A stretch of DNA of 64,000 nucleotides from positions 8,060,001 through 8,124,000 of the forward strand of contig NZ_JAUSWW010000001.1 in assembly GCF_030815415.1 (NCBI RefSeq). The letters are read 5' to 3'. This DNA comes from Streptomyces canus. Lineage in GTDB: Bacteria > Actinomycetota > Actinomycetes > Streptomycetales > Streptomycetaceae. The position numbers and the translations under genes are program-made. Positions within the stretch are counted from its first letter, which is position 1, and each line of letters begins with the position of its first letter. The notes under the pieces were generated by a model. That model was not told where the DNA came from. It searched no databases and worked only from the letters and a program-made list of their open reading frames with translations. Below are positions 53,805 through 62,851 of the stretch, one piece after another.

Positions 53805-55310
53805 GTGACGCCTGAACCCCAGTCCCTGACCGGTGCCGACCCCACGGCCGGCCCGCCCCCGGGCTGCCCCGCCCACGGCCGTGGCCCCGGCGGGCTGCAC
53901 CGGCTGTACGGCCCCGAGGCGGAGGACCTCGAAGGCCTCTACGAACAACTCCGCGAGGAACACGGCCCGGTGGCGCCCGTGCTGCTCCACGACGACGTGC
54001 CGATGTGGATCGTCCTCGGCCACGCCGAGAACCTCCACATGGTGGGCACCCCCTCGCACTTCTGCCGGGACAGCCGCATCTGGACGCCGCAGATCGAGGG
54101 CATGGTCAAGCCCGACCACCCGATGATGCCGCACATCGCCTGGGCGCCCATCTGCTCCTACGCCGAGGGCGACGAGCACCTGCGGCTGCGCGGCGCTGTC
54201 ACCGGCGCCATGTCGACCATCAACTACCGCGCCATCCGGCGCCACATCAACCGCTACACCCAGCGCCTGGTCAACGAGTTCTGCGAGCAGGGCGACGCCG
54301 ACCTCATCGCCCAGTTCGCCGAGCACCTGCCGATGGCCATCATGTGCGAGATCTTCGGCATGCCGGAGGAGTACGACGACCGGCTCGTGCAGGCCGCCCG
54401 CGACCTCCTCAAGGGCACGGAGACCGCCAACGCCAGCCAGGCGTACGTCATGGGCGTCCTCCAAGGGCTCGCCGCACGCCGCCGTGAGCAGCCCGAGGAC
54501 GACTTCGCCAGCCACCTCGTGCTGCACCCGGCGAAGCTCACCGACGACGAGGTCACCACCCACCTGTGGCTCGTCCTCCTCGCCGCCTACGAGGCGACGG
54601 TGAACCTCATCGGCAACGTCCTGCGCGCCGTGCTCACCAACCCCGGCTTCCGCGCCCAGCTCAACGGCGGTCAGATGACGGTGCCGCAGGCCGTCGAGCA
54701 GTCGCTGTGGGACGAGCCGCCGTTCAGCACGGTCTTCGCCTACTACGCCAAGCAGGACACGGAGCTGGGCGGCCAGCGCATCCGCAAGGGCGACGGTCTG
54801 CTGTTCGGTATCGCGCCGGGCAACGTCGACCCGCGGGTCCGGCCCGACCTGGAAGCCAACATGCGGGGAAACCGCTCGCACCTCGCCTTCGGCGGCGGCC
54901 CGCACGAGTGTCCCGGTCAGGACATCGCCCGTGGCATCGCCGACACCGGTGTCGACGCGCTGCTGATGCGGCTGCCGGACGTCCAGCTCGACTGCGACGA
55001 GGACGAGTTGGAGTGGCGGCAGTCGATCTCCTCGCGCCACCTCGTGGAACTGCCCGTGCGGTTCGCGCCCAAGCCGCAGCAGGACATCATGCAGCAGCCG
55101 GGCCACGCGCCGGTTCCGCAGCAGCGGCCCGGCTGGCAGGTCGGCACGGAGCGGCCGCAACCCGCGGCCGTCGAACCCCAGCCCCAGCCCCAGCCCCAGC
55201 CCCAGCCCCAGCCCCAGCCCGCTGCCCCGCCGCAGCCCGCGCCGACGCCCGAACCGGCCCGTCCGATGGGCGCCTGGCGCCGCCTCCTGCGGTGGTGGCG
55301 GGGTTACTGA
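53805..55310 (+). CDS. CYP157-like cytochrome P450 of the conservon, lacking ExxR
   Basis: A 501-residue P450. The heme ligand is Cys369 in FGGGPHECPG and the I-helix shows AAYEAT. At the K-helix, where P450s have ExxR, the sequence is EQSLW (Glu298 to Trp302), so the arginine is absent; this is the mark of the CYP157 family. About 65 bp after the GTPase; conservons often carry a P450 here. The C-terminus has a Pro-Gln repeat. Whether it is a normal monooxygenase is open. GTG at 53805 is the best start. Overlaps by 7 bases the convergent pseudouridine synthase. Confidence 0.9.
   Translation: MTPEPQSLTGADPTAGPPPGCPAHGRGPGGLHRLYGPEAEDLEGLYEQLREEHGPVAPVLLHDDVPMWIVLGHAENLHMVGTPSHFCRDSRIWTPQIEGMVKPDHPMMPHIAWAPICSYAEGDEHLRLRGAVTGAMSTINYRAIRRHINRYTQRLVNEFCEQGDADLIAQFAEHLPMAIMCEIFGMPEEYDDRLVQAARDLLKGTETANASQAYVMGVLQGLAARRREQPEDDFASHLVLHPAKLTDDEVTTHLWLVLLAAYEATVNLIGNVLRAVLTNPGFRAQLNGGQMTVPQAVEQSLWDEPPFSTVFAYYAKQDTELGGQRIRKGDGLLFGIAPGNVDPRVRPDLEANMRGNRSHLAFGGGPHECPGQDIARGIADTGVDALLMRLPDVQLDCDEDELEWRQSISSRHLVELPVRFAPKPQQDIMQQPGHAPVPQQRPGWQVGTERPQPAAVEPQPQPQPQPQPQPQPAAPPQPAPTPEPARPMGAWRRLLRWWRGY
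55176..55220 (+). repeat. CCCCAG hexamer tandem repeat within the P450 gene
   Basis: About 7.5 copies of CCCCAG encode an alternating Pro-Gln stretch near the P450 C-terminus. Copy-number change would add or remove two residues without a frameshift. Confidence 0.85.
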
Positions 55311-56251
55311 CCGGCCCGGTCACCGAGGTGCGCCCAGGCCTCCAGCACCCGAGTGCTCCGGAACCGGTGTTCGACCCCCGTGACCGGATCGGTGAAGTCC
55401 AGCGCCCGCGCCAGCAGTTGGAGCGGATGCCGGAACTCACCGGCCGGCACGGGGGCGGCGACCTCGGGATACAGCGGGTCACCGAGGATGGGTACGCCGA
55501 GGGCGTTCATGTGGACGCGCAGCTGATGTGTCTGGCCGGTGGTGGGCGTGAGGCGGTACCGGCCCAACCCCGCACGCCGGTCGACGAGTTCTACATGGCT
55601 GACGGCATTCGGCTCGCCCTCGACCTCATAGGCGGCCAGCACCCCGCGCTCCTTCACGATCCGGCTCCGCACGGTCCGGGGCAGGGCGAGCGTGGCATCG
55701 TAGGGTGCGACGGCCTCGTACTCCTTGCGCACCCGCCGGTCCCGGAACAACGACTGGTAGGCGCCCCGCTCCTCGGGCCGCACCGTGAACAGCACCAGTC
55801 CGGCGGTGAGCCGGTCGAGCCGGTGCGCGGCCCCGAGCTCCGGGACACCGAGCTCCCGGCGCAGCCGCGCGAGCGCGGTCTCGGTGACATGGCTGCCGCG
55901 CGGGGTGGTGGCGAGGAAGTGCGGTTTGTCGACGACGACGATGTGCTCGTCGCGGTGCACCAGCTCCAGGGGGAAGGGCACGGGCACCTCGTACGGCAGC
56001 TCGCGGTGGAACCACACGTACATGCCGGGCACGTACGCGGCATCGGGTGCCACCGGAGTGCCGTCCGTCCCGACGATGAGCCCCCGGGCGAACATTCCCT
56101 CGACGACTCCGGCGCCCGCCCCCCTGAGCCGCTCCACCAGGTGCTCCCGCACGGTGGCCCAGTCCCCTTCACCCGGCAGCCGCACGCGCACCGGGTCCAC
56201 CCCGTCGCGCTGGGGCAGCGGGGAGGGCGGGGGAGCAGTGCGGCGTCTCAT
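55304..56251 (-). CDS. RluA-family pseudouridine synthase
   Basis: A 315-residue RNA pseudouridine synthase. The catalytic segment is AAHRLDRLTAGLVLF with the essential Asp, followed by RVRKEYEA and GQTHQLRVHMNALGVPILGDPLYP. Family members modify rRNA or tRNA; the exact site is not predictable. ATG at 56251 is chosen; an upstream open frame is Pro-rich and doubtful. Convergent with the P450 gene, with stops overlapping. Confidence 0.92.
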   Translation of the reverse strand: MRRRTAPPPSPLPQRDGVDPVRVRLPGEGDWATVREHLVERLRGAGAGVVEGMFARGLIVGTDGTPVAPDAAYVPGMYVWFHRELPYEVPVPFPLELVHRDEHIVVVDKPHFLATTPRGSHVTETALARLRRELGVPELGAAHRLDRLTAGLVLFTVRPEERGAYQSLFRDRRVRKEYEAVAPYDATLALPRTVRSRIVKERGVLAAYEVEGEPNAVSHVELVDRRAGLGRYRLTPTTGQTHQLRVHMNALGVPILGDPLYPEVAAPVPAGEFRHPLQLLARALDFTDPVTGVEHRFRSTRVLEAWAHLGDRAGQ

Positions 56252-56345
56252 CGGGATCAAGGGTACGGGGGCCTCCGGCGGTCGGCAGGTGGGCGACGAA
56301 GGGGGTGCCACCGTATGGTGTCGGTCGGGCGCTGCGCCGTCGTGG

Positions 56346-56371
56346 TTTGTCGCGCAGTTCCCCGCGCCCCT
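56346..56371 (-). repeat. intergenic repeat fragment of the AGGGGCGCGGGG family
   Basis: On the minus strand it begins AGGGGCGCGGGGAACTGCGCG, a variant sharing its first 12 bases with the 35-bp repeat at 3964 and 43074. It overlaps the last two bases of the permease stop region. Confidence 0.5.
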
Positions 56372-57896
56372 AGGGGGTTGCAGTGGCCCCGCGCCTGGAA
56401 TGGAGCCTCCAGGCCGCGCCCAGTACCAGCGTTGCTGCCAGGAACAGGACCGTGAACCACTGGAAGTACCAGTGGCCGCCCGCCGGGTCGTACACCTCCG
56501 CCCTCGGCCAGGCCAGGTTGATCGTCATGAACAGGCCGTAGAGCAGGGCGAGGGCGTTGACCGGGACTCCCCAGCGGCCCAGGGAGAAGAGCTTGCCGCC
56601 CCTCTCGTCCGTGCCCTCCGAGGTGAAGCGGCCGCGGAGACGGGAGACCAGGAGGGGGCCGGTGACCATCGCGTACGCCAGGTACAGCATCACGATGCAG
56701 GTCGTGCCGATCGCCAGGAACGCCTCCGGGGAGGCGAAGTTGAGGAGCAGCAGGGCCGCGGCGAGGAGACCGACCACCAGGGCGGGAGCGGTGGGCATGC
56801 CGGTGCGGGGGTGGACGCGTGCCAGGCGTGCCGCGAAGGGGAGCTGGCCGTCGCGGGCCATGGAGAACAGCATCCGGCAGGCCGCCGTCTGGATCGCGAG
56901 GGTCGCCACCGCGATCGCCACCACCACGTCCGCCAGCAGCGCCTTGCCGACCCCGTCGCCCAGGCTGCTCGTGAGGACGTAGCTCAGTCCGTCGACCGCC
57001 AGGCGTCCGTCGGTCAGGCTCGGCGCCGCCAGCAGGCCGCCCAGCACGATCAGACCCCCCAGGAGGCCGGCCGCGCCGAGCGCCGTGAGGATCGTGCGGG
57101 GTGCGGTGCGCCGTGGATCGCGGGTCTCCTCGCTCATCTCGCCCGCGCTGTCGAAGCCGATCATCACGTACGCCGCCGTGAACGAACCCACCAACAGGGC
57201 CCCGAACAGGCCGGACTGGGCCGCGCCCTCGGTGTGGAAGGTGATGCCGGGTGCCCGCTCGGAGTGGGTGAGCAGCAGGACGACGATCAGTACCGCGCCG
57301 ATGATCTCGGCCGTCACCCCGACCCGGTTGATCACGGACATCACCCGGTTGTCGAGCACGTTCACGAGTGTCGTCAGCGCGAGCAGGAAAACGCCCAGGA
57401 GCGCCGCGTTGGCCGCGCCGTCCGCCGATGTCGGCGCCGGATCGGTGCCGATCAGCTGGAAGCCCGACCAGATCGCCGGCAGCACCATCTGCAGTGCCAG
57501 CGCGGCCGCAGCGACCACCACGATCTGCCCGATCACCATGATCCAGCCCGCGAACCAGCCGAAGGTGAGGTTCGACAGCCGCGACGACCACTGGTAGATC
57601 GCGCCCGAGATCGGATAGCGCGCCGCCAGCTCCGCGAAGCAGGCGGCCACCAGCAACTGCCCGACCAGCACCGCCGGCCAGGCCCAGAAGAAGACGGGGC
57701 CGCCGAACGCGTACCCGAAGGCGAAGAACTGGAAGACCGTCGTCAGGACGGAGATGAAGGAGAACCCGGCCGCGAACGACGCGTACCGGCCCAGGCTGCG
57801 GTGGAGTTCCTGGCGGTAGCCGAACTCGGCGAGCGAGCGGTCGCTGGGGGAGTGCGGTGGATCGGGGCGGACTTCGGAGGGGCTGGTTGTCGTCAC
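56370..57896 (-). CDS. APC-family amino acid/nitrogen-compound permease
   Basis: A 508-residue protein with about twelve predicted membrane segments; N-terminal helix has the AGFSFISVLTTVFQFF stretch and YPISGAIYQWSSRLS is typical of APC permeases. GTG at 57896 is chosen, with MTTTSPSEVRP following. A copy of the operator found at the guanidine/urea carboxylase operon lies 53 bp upstream, so the permease probably imports that pathway's substrate (guanidine, urea or a precursor amino acid). It is not adjacent to the operon. Confidence 0.88.
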   Translation of the reverse strand: MTTTSPSEVRPDPPHSPSDRSLAEFGYRQELHRSLGRYASFAAGFSFISVLTTVFQFFAFGYAFGGPVFFWAWPAVLVGQLLVAACFAELAARYPISGAIYQWSSRLSNLTFGWFAGWIMVIGQIVVVAAAALALQMVLPAIWSGFQLIGTDPAPTSADGAANAALLGVFLLALTTLVNVLDNRVMSVINRVGVTAEIIGAVLIVVLLLTHSERAPGITFHTEGAAQSGLFGALLVGSFTAAYVMIGFDSAGEMSEETRDPRRTAPRTILTALGAAGLLGGLIVLGGLLAAPSLTDGRLAVDGLSYVLTSSLGDGVGKALLADVVVAIAVATLAIQTAACRMLFSMARDGQLPFAARLARVHPRTGMPTAPALVVGLLAAALLLLNFASPEAFLAIGTTCIVMLYLAYAMVTGPLLVSRLRGRFTSEGTDERGGKLFSLGRWGVPVNALALLYGLFMTINLAWPRAEVYDPAGGHWYFQWFTVLFLAATLVLGAAWRLHSRRGATATP

Positions 57897-57948
57897 GGCG
57901 GCACCTGCCTTCGGCGGCGGAAGAGCGGGACAGCGGTGCGGGCGCTGA

Positions 57949-57970
57949 ATTCCTGTCGGGCGACAGAAAT
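57949..57970. promoter_or_regulatory. 22-bp palindromic operator upstream of the APC permease
   Basis: Arms ATTCCTGTCG and CGACAGAAAT with spacer GG. Matches the site at 49735-49756 at 20 of 22 positions, and both are followed by TAGG. Located 53 bp before the permease start. Confidence 0.85.
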
Positions 57971-58150
57971 TAGGGAGCGGCTGTTTCACCCGCATGACGC
58001 GGCCATGTCGAAGGTGGGCCCAAGTTCTCACCTCTCTTGCGCATGCCGCTCAAACGCGATACATCGTGTCTATTGACCGGTTCTCGCGGGTCGCGATATG
58101 TTCGGCTACGGATATTCGGTGCGAAGTAGAGATGCGAGGTGAATCGGCCC

Positions 58151-58741
58151 ATGAGGCGTCGCAAGCTCCGCAACCCCTTGGCGCTCGCCGTGCTGGCGAC
58201 CCTGTGGCAGAAGCCGATGCATCCCTACGAGATCGCCCAGACCCTGCGTCGCCAGGGCAAGGACTCCAGCACGAAGATCAACTACGGCTCGCTCTACACG
58301 GTCGTGCAGAACCTCCAGAAGCATGGCTTCGTCGAGGTCACGGACGTGGAGCGGCAGGGCAACCGGCCCGAGCGGACGGTCTACGGCATCACCGAGGCCG
58401 GCCGTCAGGAGACCACCGAGTGGATGTCGGACCTGGTCGCTTTCCCGGCCAAGGAGTACCCGATCTTCGAGACCGCGCTCTCACTGCTCGGCGTGCTGCA
58501 CCCCGACGAGGTGATCTCCCTGCTGGAGGAACGGCTCGAGGCCCTGGAGGTCCGGATCGCCTCCGGCTGGGGCGCACTGGAGAAGCTGTACGAGACGCTG
58601 CCCCGGCTCTTCCTCGTGGAGAACGAGTACCAGCTCCACATGATCGAGGCGGAAGCAGCGTGGGTCCGAGGCTTCCTCGATGAGATCAGAAAGGGCGAGC
58701 TGCCCGGCATCGAGGAGTGGAAGGCGTTCCACGCACCGTGA
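58151..58741 (+). CDS. PadR-family transcriptional regulator
   Basis: A 196-residue PadR protein: N-terminal winged HTH (LAVLATLWQKPMHPYEIAQTLRRQGKD, then GSLYTVVQNLQKHGFVE) and a helical C-terminal dimerisation domain. ATG at 58151 is chosen over the GTG at 58139, which lacks a ribosome-binding site. It is directly upstream of an ABC exporter pair, the usual regulator arrangement, and probably represses it. Confidence 0.88.
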   Translation: MRRRKLRNPLALAVLATLWQKPMHPYEIAQTLRRQGKDSSTKINYGSLYTVVQNLQKHGFVEVTDVERQGNRPERTVYGITEAGRQETTEWMSDLVAFPAKEYPIFETALSLLGVLHPDEVISLLEERLEALEVRIASGWGALEKLYETLPRLFLVENEYQLHMIEAEAAWVRGFLDEIRKGELPGIEEWKAFHAP

Positions 58742-58754
58742 CCTGACGAAGAAC

Positions 58755-58793
58755 AGGCCCCGGCGCGGCTGTTGGAGCAGCCCGCCGGGGCCT
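58755..58793 (+). terminator. hairpin after the PadR regulator
   Basis: Left arm 58755-58771 starts AGGCCCCGGCG; right arm 58778-58793 ends GGGGCCT; one bulge. If a terminator, the exporter is transcribed separately. Confidence 0.65.
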
Positions 58794-58915
58794 CGAACCC
58801 CGAGCTGAATCCGCCGTGAGGCACATCCAGGCGATCGAGGTGCGGCACACCCAGGATAGCCCGGTGCTCCTCACGCGGATCAGCTGTCATCCGCTCACCC
58901 AGGAGAGCACCTGTC

Positions 58916-59950
58916 ATGAACACTCGTGCGCCCGCAGTCGAGGCGCGTCAGCTGATCAAGGCCTACCCGGGCGGTGTCACCGCCCTCAACGGCATGGACA
59001 TCACCGTCGAACCCGGCACCGTCTTCGGCCTTCTCGGCCCCAACGGCGCCGGCAAGTCCACCACCGTCAAGATCCTCACCACCCTGGCCCGCCCCGACTC
59101 CGGCACGGCCACCGTCGCCGGTCACGACGTACTGCGCCACCCGGACCGGGTGCGCCGCGCGATCGGTGTGGTCGCGCAGAACTCCGGCGCCGACCCCGGG
59201 GCCACCGGCCGCGAGAACCTCCGACTGCAGGGCAGGCTCTACGGGTTGAGGGGGACCGGCCTCGACAGGCGCGTCGCCGAACTCCTGGACCGCTTCACCC
59301 TCGCCGACGCCGCGGACCGCCGGGTCAAGGGCTACTCCGGCGGTATGCGGCGCCGCCTCGACGTCGCCCTCGGTCTGGTGCACCAACCCGAGGTGCTCTT
59401 CCTCGACGAGCCCACCACCGGTCTCGACCCCCAGGCCCGCGGCGCGATGTGGGACGAGATCGGCCGGCTCTCCGGCGAGGAGGGACTGACCATCCTGCTC
59501 ACCACGCACTATCTCGAAGAGGCCGACCGGCTCGCCGAGCGCGTCGCCATCGTCGACCGCGGCCGGGTCGTGGTCGAGGGCACCCCGGACTCCCTCAAGG
59601 GTGAACTCCGCGGCGACGCCGTCCACATGGAGCTCCGCTCCGGTGTCGGCGAAGCCGGTCGTACGCTGCTCAGGAGCGCCCTCGACGGACTGCCGGGCGT
59701 GCACGAGGTCCTGGTCGACGGGCGCCGGGTCAGTGTCCGCGCCGACGACGGAGCGGCGGCGGTGCCCGCCCTCCTGGGCGCACTCGAGCGCGCCGGAGTC
59801 GGTGTCGCCGCCGCGACCGTGGCCCGCCCCTCGCTCGACGACGTGTACCTGCGGTACACCGGCCGCCGCTATTCCGAGGCCGAGGAAGCGGGGGAGGCCG
59901 GGGAAGGCGGCCGGACCGACGGCCTCGCCCTCGCGGGAGGTGCCCGATGA
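58916..59950 (+). CDS. ABC exporter ATP-binding protein (DrrA-like)
   Basis: A 344-residue ATPase. Walker A GPNGAGKS at 41-48, Q-loop, signature YSGGMRRRLDVAL, Walker B VLFLDEPTTGLD. The C-terminal extension contains the DrrA-type domain (LDDVYLRYTGRRY). It energises export through the permease, whose start overlaps by 4 bases. The DrrA family includes antibiotic self-resistance pumps, but there is no biosynthetic cluster here. Confidence 0.92.
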   Translation: MNTRAPAVEARQLIKAYPGGVTALNGMDITVEPGTVFGLLGPNGAGKSTTVKILTTLARPDSGTATVAGHDVLRHPDRVRRAIGVVAQNSGADPGATGRENLRLQGRLYGLRGTGLDRRVAELLDRFTLADAADRRVKGYSGGMRRRLDVALGLVHQPEVLFLDEPTTGLDPQARGAMWDEIGRLSGEEGLTILLTTHYLEEADRLAERVAIVDRGRVVVEGTPDSLKGELRGDAVHMELRSGVGEAGRTLLRSALDGLPGVHEVLVDGRRVSVRADDGAAAVPALLGALERAGVGVAAATVARPSLDDVYLRYTGRRYSEAEEAGEAGEGGRTDGLALAGGAR

Positions 59951-60723
59951 GCACCGCCGTCTCCCAGACCTGGTACATGACACAGCGTCAACTCATGGTG
60001 TTCGTACGCCAGCCCGCGTACGCGGTCATCACCCTGATCCAGCCGGTGATCTGGCTGTTCCTGTTCGGCAGTCTGTTCCGCGAGGTCGTCGAGCTCGGCG
60101 GCTTCGGCACCACCTCGTACCTCGACTACCTCGTCCCCGGCGTGGTCGTGATGAGCGCGCTGAGCTCCAACATGTGGGCCGGGATGACCACGCTCGACGA
60201 GATCCAGCGCGGCACCCTGGACCGCTTTCTGACCACCCCGGTCAGCCGGGCCGCGCTGATGAACGGCAACGTCGTCAACAACGGCCTGGTCACCGCCGCG
60301 CAGTCGGTGATCATCGTGCTGCTCGGGCTGCTGGGCGGGGCGGACTACCCGGGCGGGATCGTCGGGATCGCGGTCCTGGTGCTCGCCTCGGTGCTGCTGG
60401 GCACGGTCTTCGGGGCGCTGTCCAACGCGCTCGGCATGCTGGTGCGGGAGCGGGAGTCGATCATCGGGATCAACACGTTCCTGCTGCTGCCGCTGACGTT
60501 CCTGTCCTCCGCCTTCATGGCGCCCGCCCAGATGCCCGGGTGGATGCAGCATGTCGCCGACGTCAACCCGCTCGACTGGGCGATGGTGGCGGGGCGTTCG
60601 GCGCTGTCCGGGAACCCCGACTGGGGTGATGTGCTGATCCGGGGCGGTGGGCTGCTGGCGCTGGCGGTGGCGGCGGTGTGGCTGTCGATCCGGACGTTCC
60701 GGTCGTACCAGCGGTCCGTGTAG
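59947..60723 (+). CDS. ABC exporter permease (DrrB-like)
   Basis: A 258-residue ABC-2 type permease with six predicted membrane segments and the family hallmark LVPGVVVMSALSSNMWAG. ATG overlaps the ATPase stop. With the ATPase it would form an exporter of hydrophobic compounds. A terminator follows. Confidence 0.9.
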   Translation: MSTAVSQTWYMTQRQLMVFVRQPAYAVITLIQPVIWLFLFGSLFREVVELGGFGTTSYLDYLVPGVVVMSALSSNMWAGMTTLDEIQRGTLDRFLTTPVSRAALMNGNVVNNGLVTAAQSVIIVLLGLLGGADYPGGIVGIAVLVLASVLLGTVFGALSNALGMLVRERESIIGINTFLLLPLTFLSSAFMAPAQMPGWMQHVADVNPLDWAMVAGRSALSGNPDWGDVLIRGGGLLALAVAAVWLSIRTFRSYQRSV

Positions 60724-60725
60724 CC

Positions 60726-60757
60726 GTGTGGGAGGGCGCCGCTGCGCCCTCCCACAC
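60726..60757. terminator. bidirectional terminator after the ABC exporter
   Basis: 14-bp perfect stem GTGTGGGAGGGCGC / GCGCCCTCCCACAC with loop CGCT, between convergent genes. Confidence 0.9.
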
Positions 60758-60777
60758 TTCGTATCCGTCCAAGGGGA

Positions 60778-61617
60778 CTAGGCGGGCGTGGCCTCCTGCT
60801 CCGCCTCGATCCGCGCGTTCCAGTCCCGCTTCGAGGCCTGCCAGCCGTCCTCGTTGTGGCCGAGCCGCCAGTACCCGGAGATCGACAGGTCCTCGCGGGC
60901 GATCTCGCGCTCGACGCGCAGCAGGTGCCGCAGCTGCTTCACGCAGTGCGCCTCGCCGTGGACGAAGGCGTGCACGCGGCCCTCCGGGAAGTCCAGCGCC
61001 CGCACGGCCTCGGTCAGCGCCTCGCCGACCGGCCGGTCCCCGCGGTGCAGCCAGACGACCTCCACATCGGAGTCGATCTTCTGCTCCTCCTCGGGCCCGG
61101 AGACCTCGATGAAGGCGTACGCCGTGACGCCGTCGGGCAGCACCTCCAGGGAGCGGGCGATCGCGGGCAGCGCGCTCTCGTCCCCGGCGAACAGATGCCA
61201 GTCGGCGGTCGGATCAGGGGTATAGGCGCCGCCCGGGCCGTTGAACCGCACGGTCTCGCCCGGCTGCACGCTCGCCGCCCAGGGGCCGGCGAGGCCCTCG
61301 TCGCCGTGGATCACGAAGTCCAGGGTCAGCTCACGGTGTTCGGCATCCCAGTGGCGCACGGTGTACGTCCGCGTCACCGGCCACTGCTCGCGCGGGAACT
61401 CCTCGCGGATGCGCTCCATGTCGAAGGGCTCCGGGTAGGTCGCACCCCCGGCCGGGAACAGCAGCTTCACATAGTGGTCGGAGCAGGTGTCCGCCGCGAA
61501 GTCGGCGAGCCCCTCCCCTCCGAGCACCACCCGGTGCATGTGGGGGGTCAGCCGCTCGGTGCGGACGACCTGAGCGGAATACGGCTTCCGCGGCTTGCGT
61601 CCCGGTCGTTCTGCCAT
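60778..61617 (-). CDS. siderophore-interacting protein (FAD-dependent ferric reductase)
   Basis: A 279-residue SIP-family protein. FAD-binding region RTYTVRHWDAEHRELTLDFVIHG and NADPH/siderophore-binding parts FAGDESALPAI and GEAHCVKQLRHLL are visible. SIP proteins release iron from ferric siderophores in the cytoplasm. The iron box at 61639-61657, 22 bp upstream of the start, implies repression by a DmdR/IdeR-type regulator when iron is sufficient. Confidence 0.92.
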   Translation of the reverse strand: MAERPGRKPRKPYSAQVVRTERLTPHMHRVVLGGEGLADFAADTCSDHYVKLLFPAGGATYPEPFDMERIREEFPREQWPVTRTYTVRHWDAEHRELTLDFVIHGDEGLAGPWAASVQPGETVRFNGPGGAYTPDPTADWHLFAGDESALPAIARSLEVLPDGVTAYAFIEVSGPEEEQKIDSDVEVVWLHRGDRPVGEALTEAVRALDFPEGRVHAFVHGEAHCVKQLRHLLRVEREIAREDLSISGYWRLGHNEDGWQASKRDWNARIEAEQEATPA

Positions 61618-61638
61618 GGCGGCCTCCCTGCTTTTCGC

Positions 61639-61657
61639 TTAGGCTTACCTAAGTTAG
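61639..61657. promoter_or_regulatory. iron box (DmdR/IdeR operator)
   Basis: TTAGGCTTACCTAAGTTAG, matching the TTAGGTTAGG-type iron-box consensus; the core TTAGGCTTACCTAA is nearly palindromic. Directly upstream of the siderophore-interacting protein gene. Confidence 0.88.
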
Positions 61658-61764
61658 CATTTCCCCTCTACTTAACACCCCTTGTACGAGGGCAAGATCA
61701 AGCCATTGTGGAGAGTGTGGATCCCTCCTGAAGAGAATCGCATTCACTTGGCAGAGAGCGTGAT

Positions 61765-62697
61765 TTACGGGGCCAGGGTCGTCAGCAGTCGCTGAAGCGA
61801 CCCGCCCAGCCCCCAGCGCGCCGCCAGCCGCTCCACCGCCGCCGGATCACGCGGCCCGCGCGGCACCACCGTGTCGACGACCGGCAGCGGGACGTCGTCC
61901 GCCACCCGCACGACCTTGGGCGCCACCGCGACATAGGGCCGCGACTCGTCCAGCCGCTTGCGCTGCGACGGCGTGAGCTTGGCCTTCGGGTCGTCGACCG
62001 CCGCCATGATCCCGGCGACATCGCCGAACTCGGCCAGCAGCTTGGCGGCCGTCTTCTCCCCGATGCCGGGCACCCCCGGCAGACCGTCGCTCGGGTCGCC
62101 GCGCAGCAGCGCCAGATCCGCGTACCCCGGCCCGTCGACCCCATACTTCTCGCGCAGCCACGCCTCGTCCGTGAGCTGGAGGGTGCCCACGCCCTTGAGC
62201 GGGTACAGCACCCGCACCCCGCGCGCGTCGTCCACCAGCTGGTACAGATCGCGGTCGCCGGTGACGATGTCCACCGGGCCCTTCGCCCGCGCGGTGAAGG
62301 TGCCGATCACATCGTCCGCCTCGTACCCCGCGACGCCCACGCGCGCGATGCCGAGCGCGTCCAGGACCTCCTCGATGACCGGGACCTGCGGCGACAGCGT
62401 GTCCGGCACCTCCTCCTCGTCCGGCCCCGCCGCCCGCTCCTCGGCGACGCGGTGCGCCTTGTAGGAGGGGATCAGATCGACCCGCCACTGAGGACGCCAG
62501 TCGGCGTCCATGCAGGCCACCAGCTCATCGGGGCGGTGGTCCCTGACCAGGCGGTCGATGAATTCCAGCAGGCCGCGCACGGCGTTCACCGGCGTGCCGT
62601 CCGGGGCCTTCACGGACTCCGGGACGCCGAAGTAGGCGCGGAAGTAGAGGGAGGCGGTGTCGAGGAGCATGAGTCGTCCGGTCACGCCTCGCATCAT
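61765..62697 (-). CDS. 5'-3' exonuclease (FEN-like, PolA N-terminal domain type)
   Basis: A 310-residue protein corresponding to the stand-alone 5' nuclease domain of DNA polymerase I. Catalytic acidic residues are in LLDTASLYFRAYF and VAGYEADDVIGTF; the helix-three-turn-helix is GDPSDGLPGVPGIGEKTAAKLL. The start could be ATG at 62697 or the GTG at 62685 (MTGRLMLLDTAS), which fits homologs; no good ribosome-binding site decides. Role in removing flaps or RNA primers is likely. Confidence 0.9.
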   Translation of the reverse strand: MMRGVTGRLMLLDTASLYFRAYFGVPESVKAPDGTPVNAVRGLLEFIDRLVRDHRPDELVACMDADWRPQWRVDLIPSYKAHRVAEERAAGPDEEEVPDTLSPQVPVIEEVLDALGIARVGVAGYEADDVIGTFTARAKGPVDIVTGDRDLYQLVDDARGVRVLYPLKGVGTLQLTDEAWLREKYGVDGPGYADLALLRGDPSDGLPGVPGIGEKTAAKLLAEFGDVAGIMAAVDDPKAKLTPSQRKRLDESRPYVAVAPKVVRVADDVPLPVVDTVVPRGPRDPAAVERLAARWGLGGSLQRLLTTLAP

Positions 62698-62851
62698 GCC
62701 GTACGCCGCCGACAGTCACCGGTCCTCAGCGTTGTGAAGCCGCTACGGCGATCCCACGGAATGGTTGTGAACTGAACCACTTCGGCGTTTGCCCTGGTCG
62801 GTCGAGGGCAGGCGCCGCCACTGACCCCCGCCCCCGAGTCAAGAGGTACGC

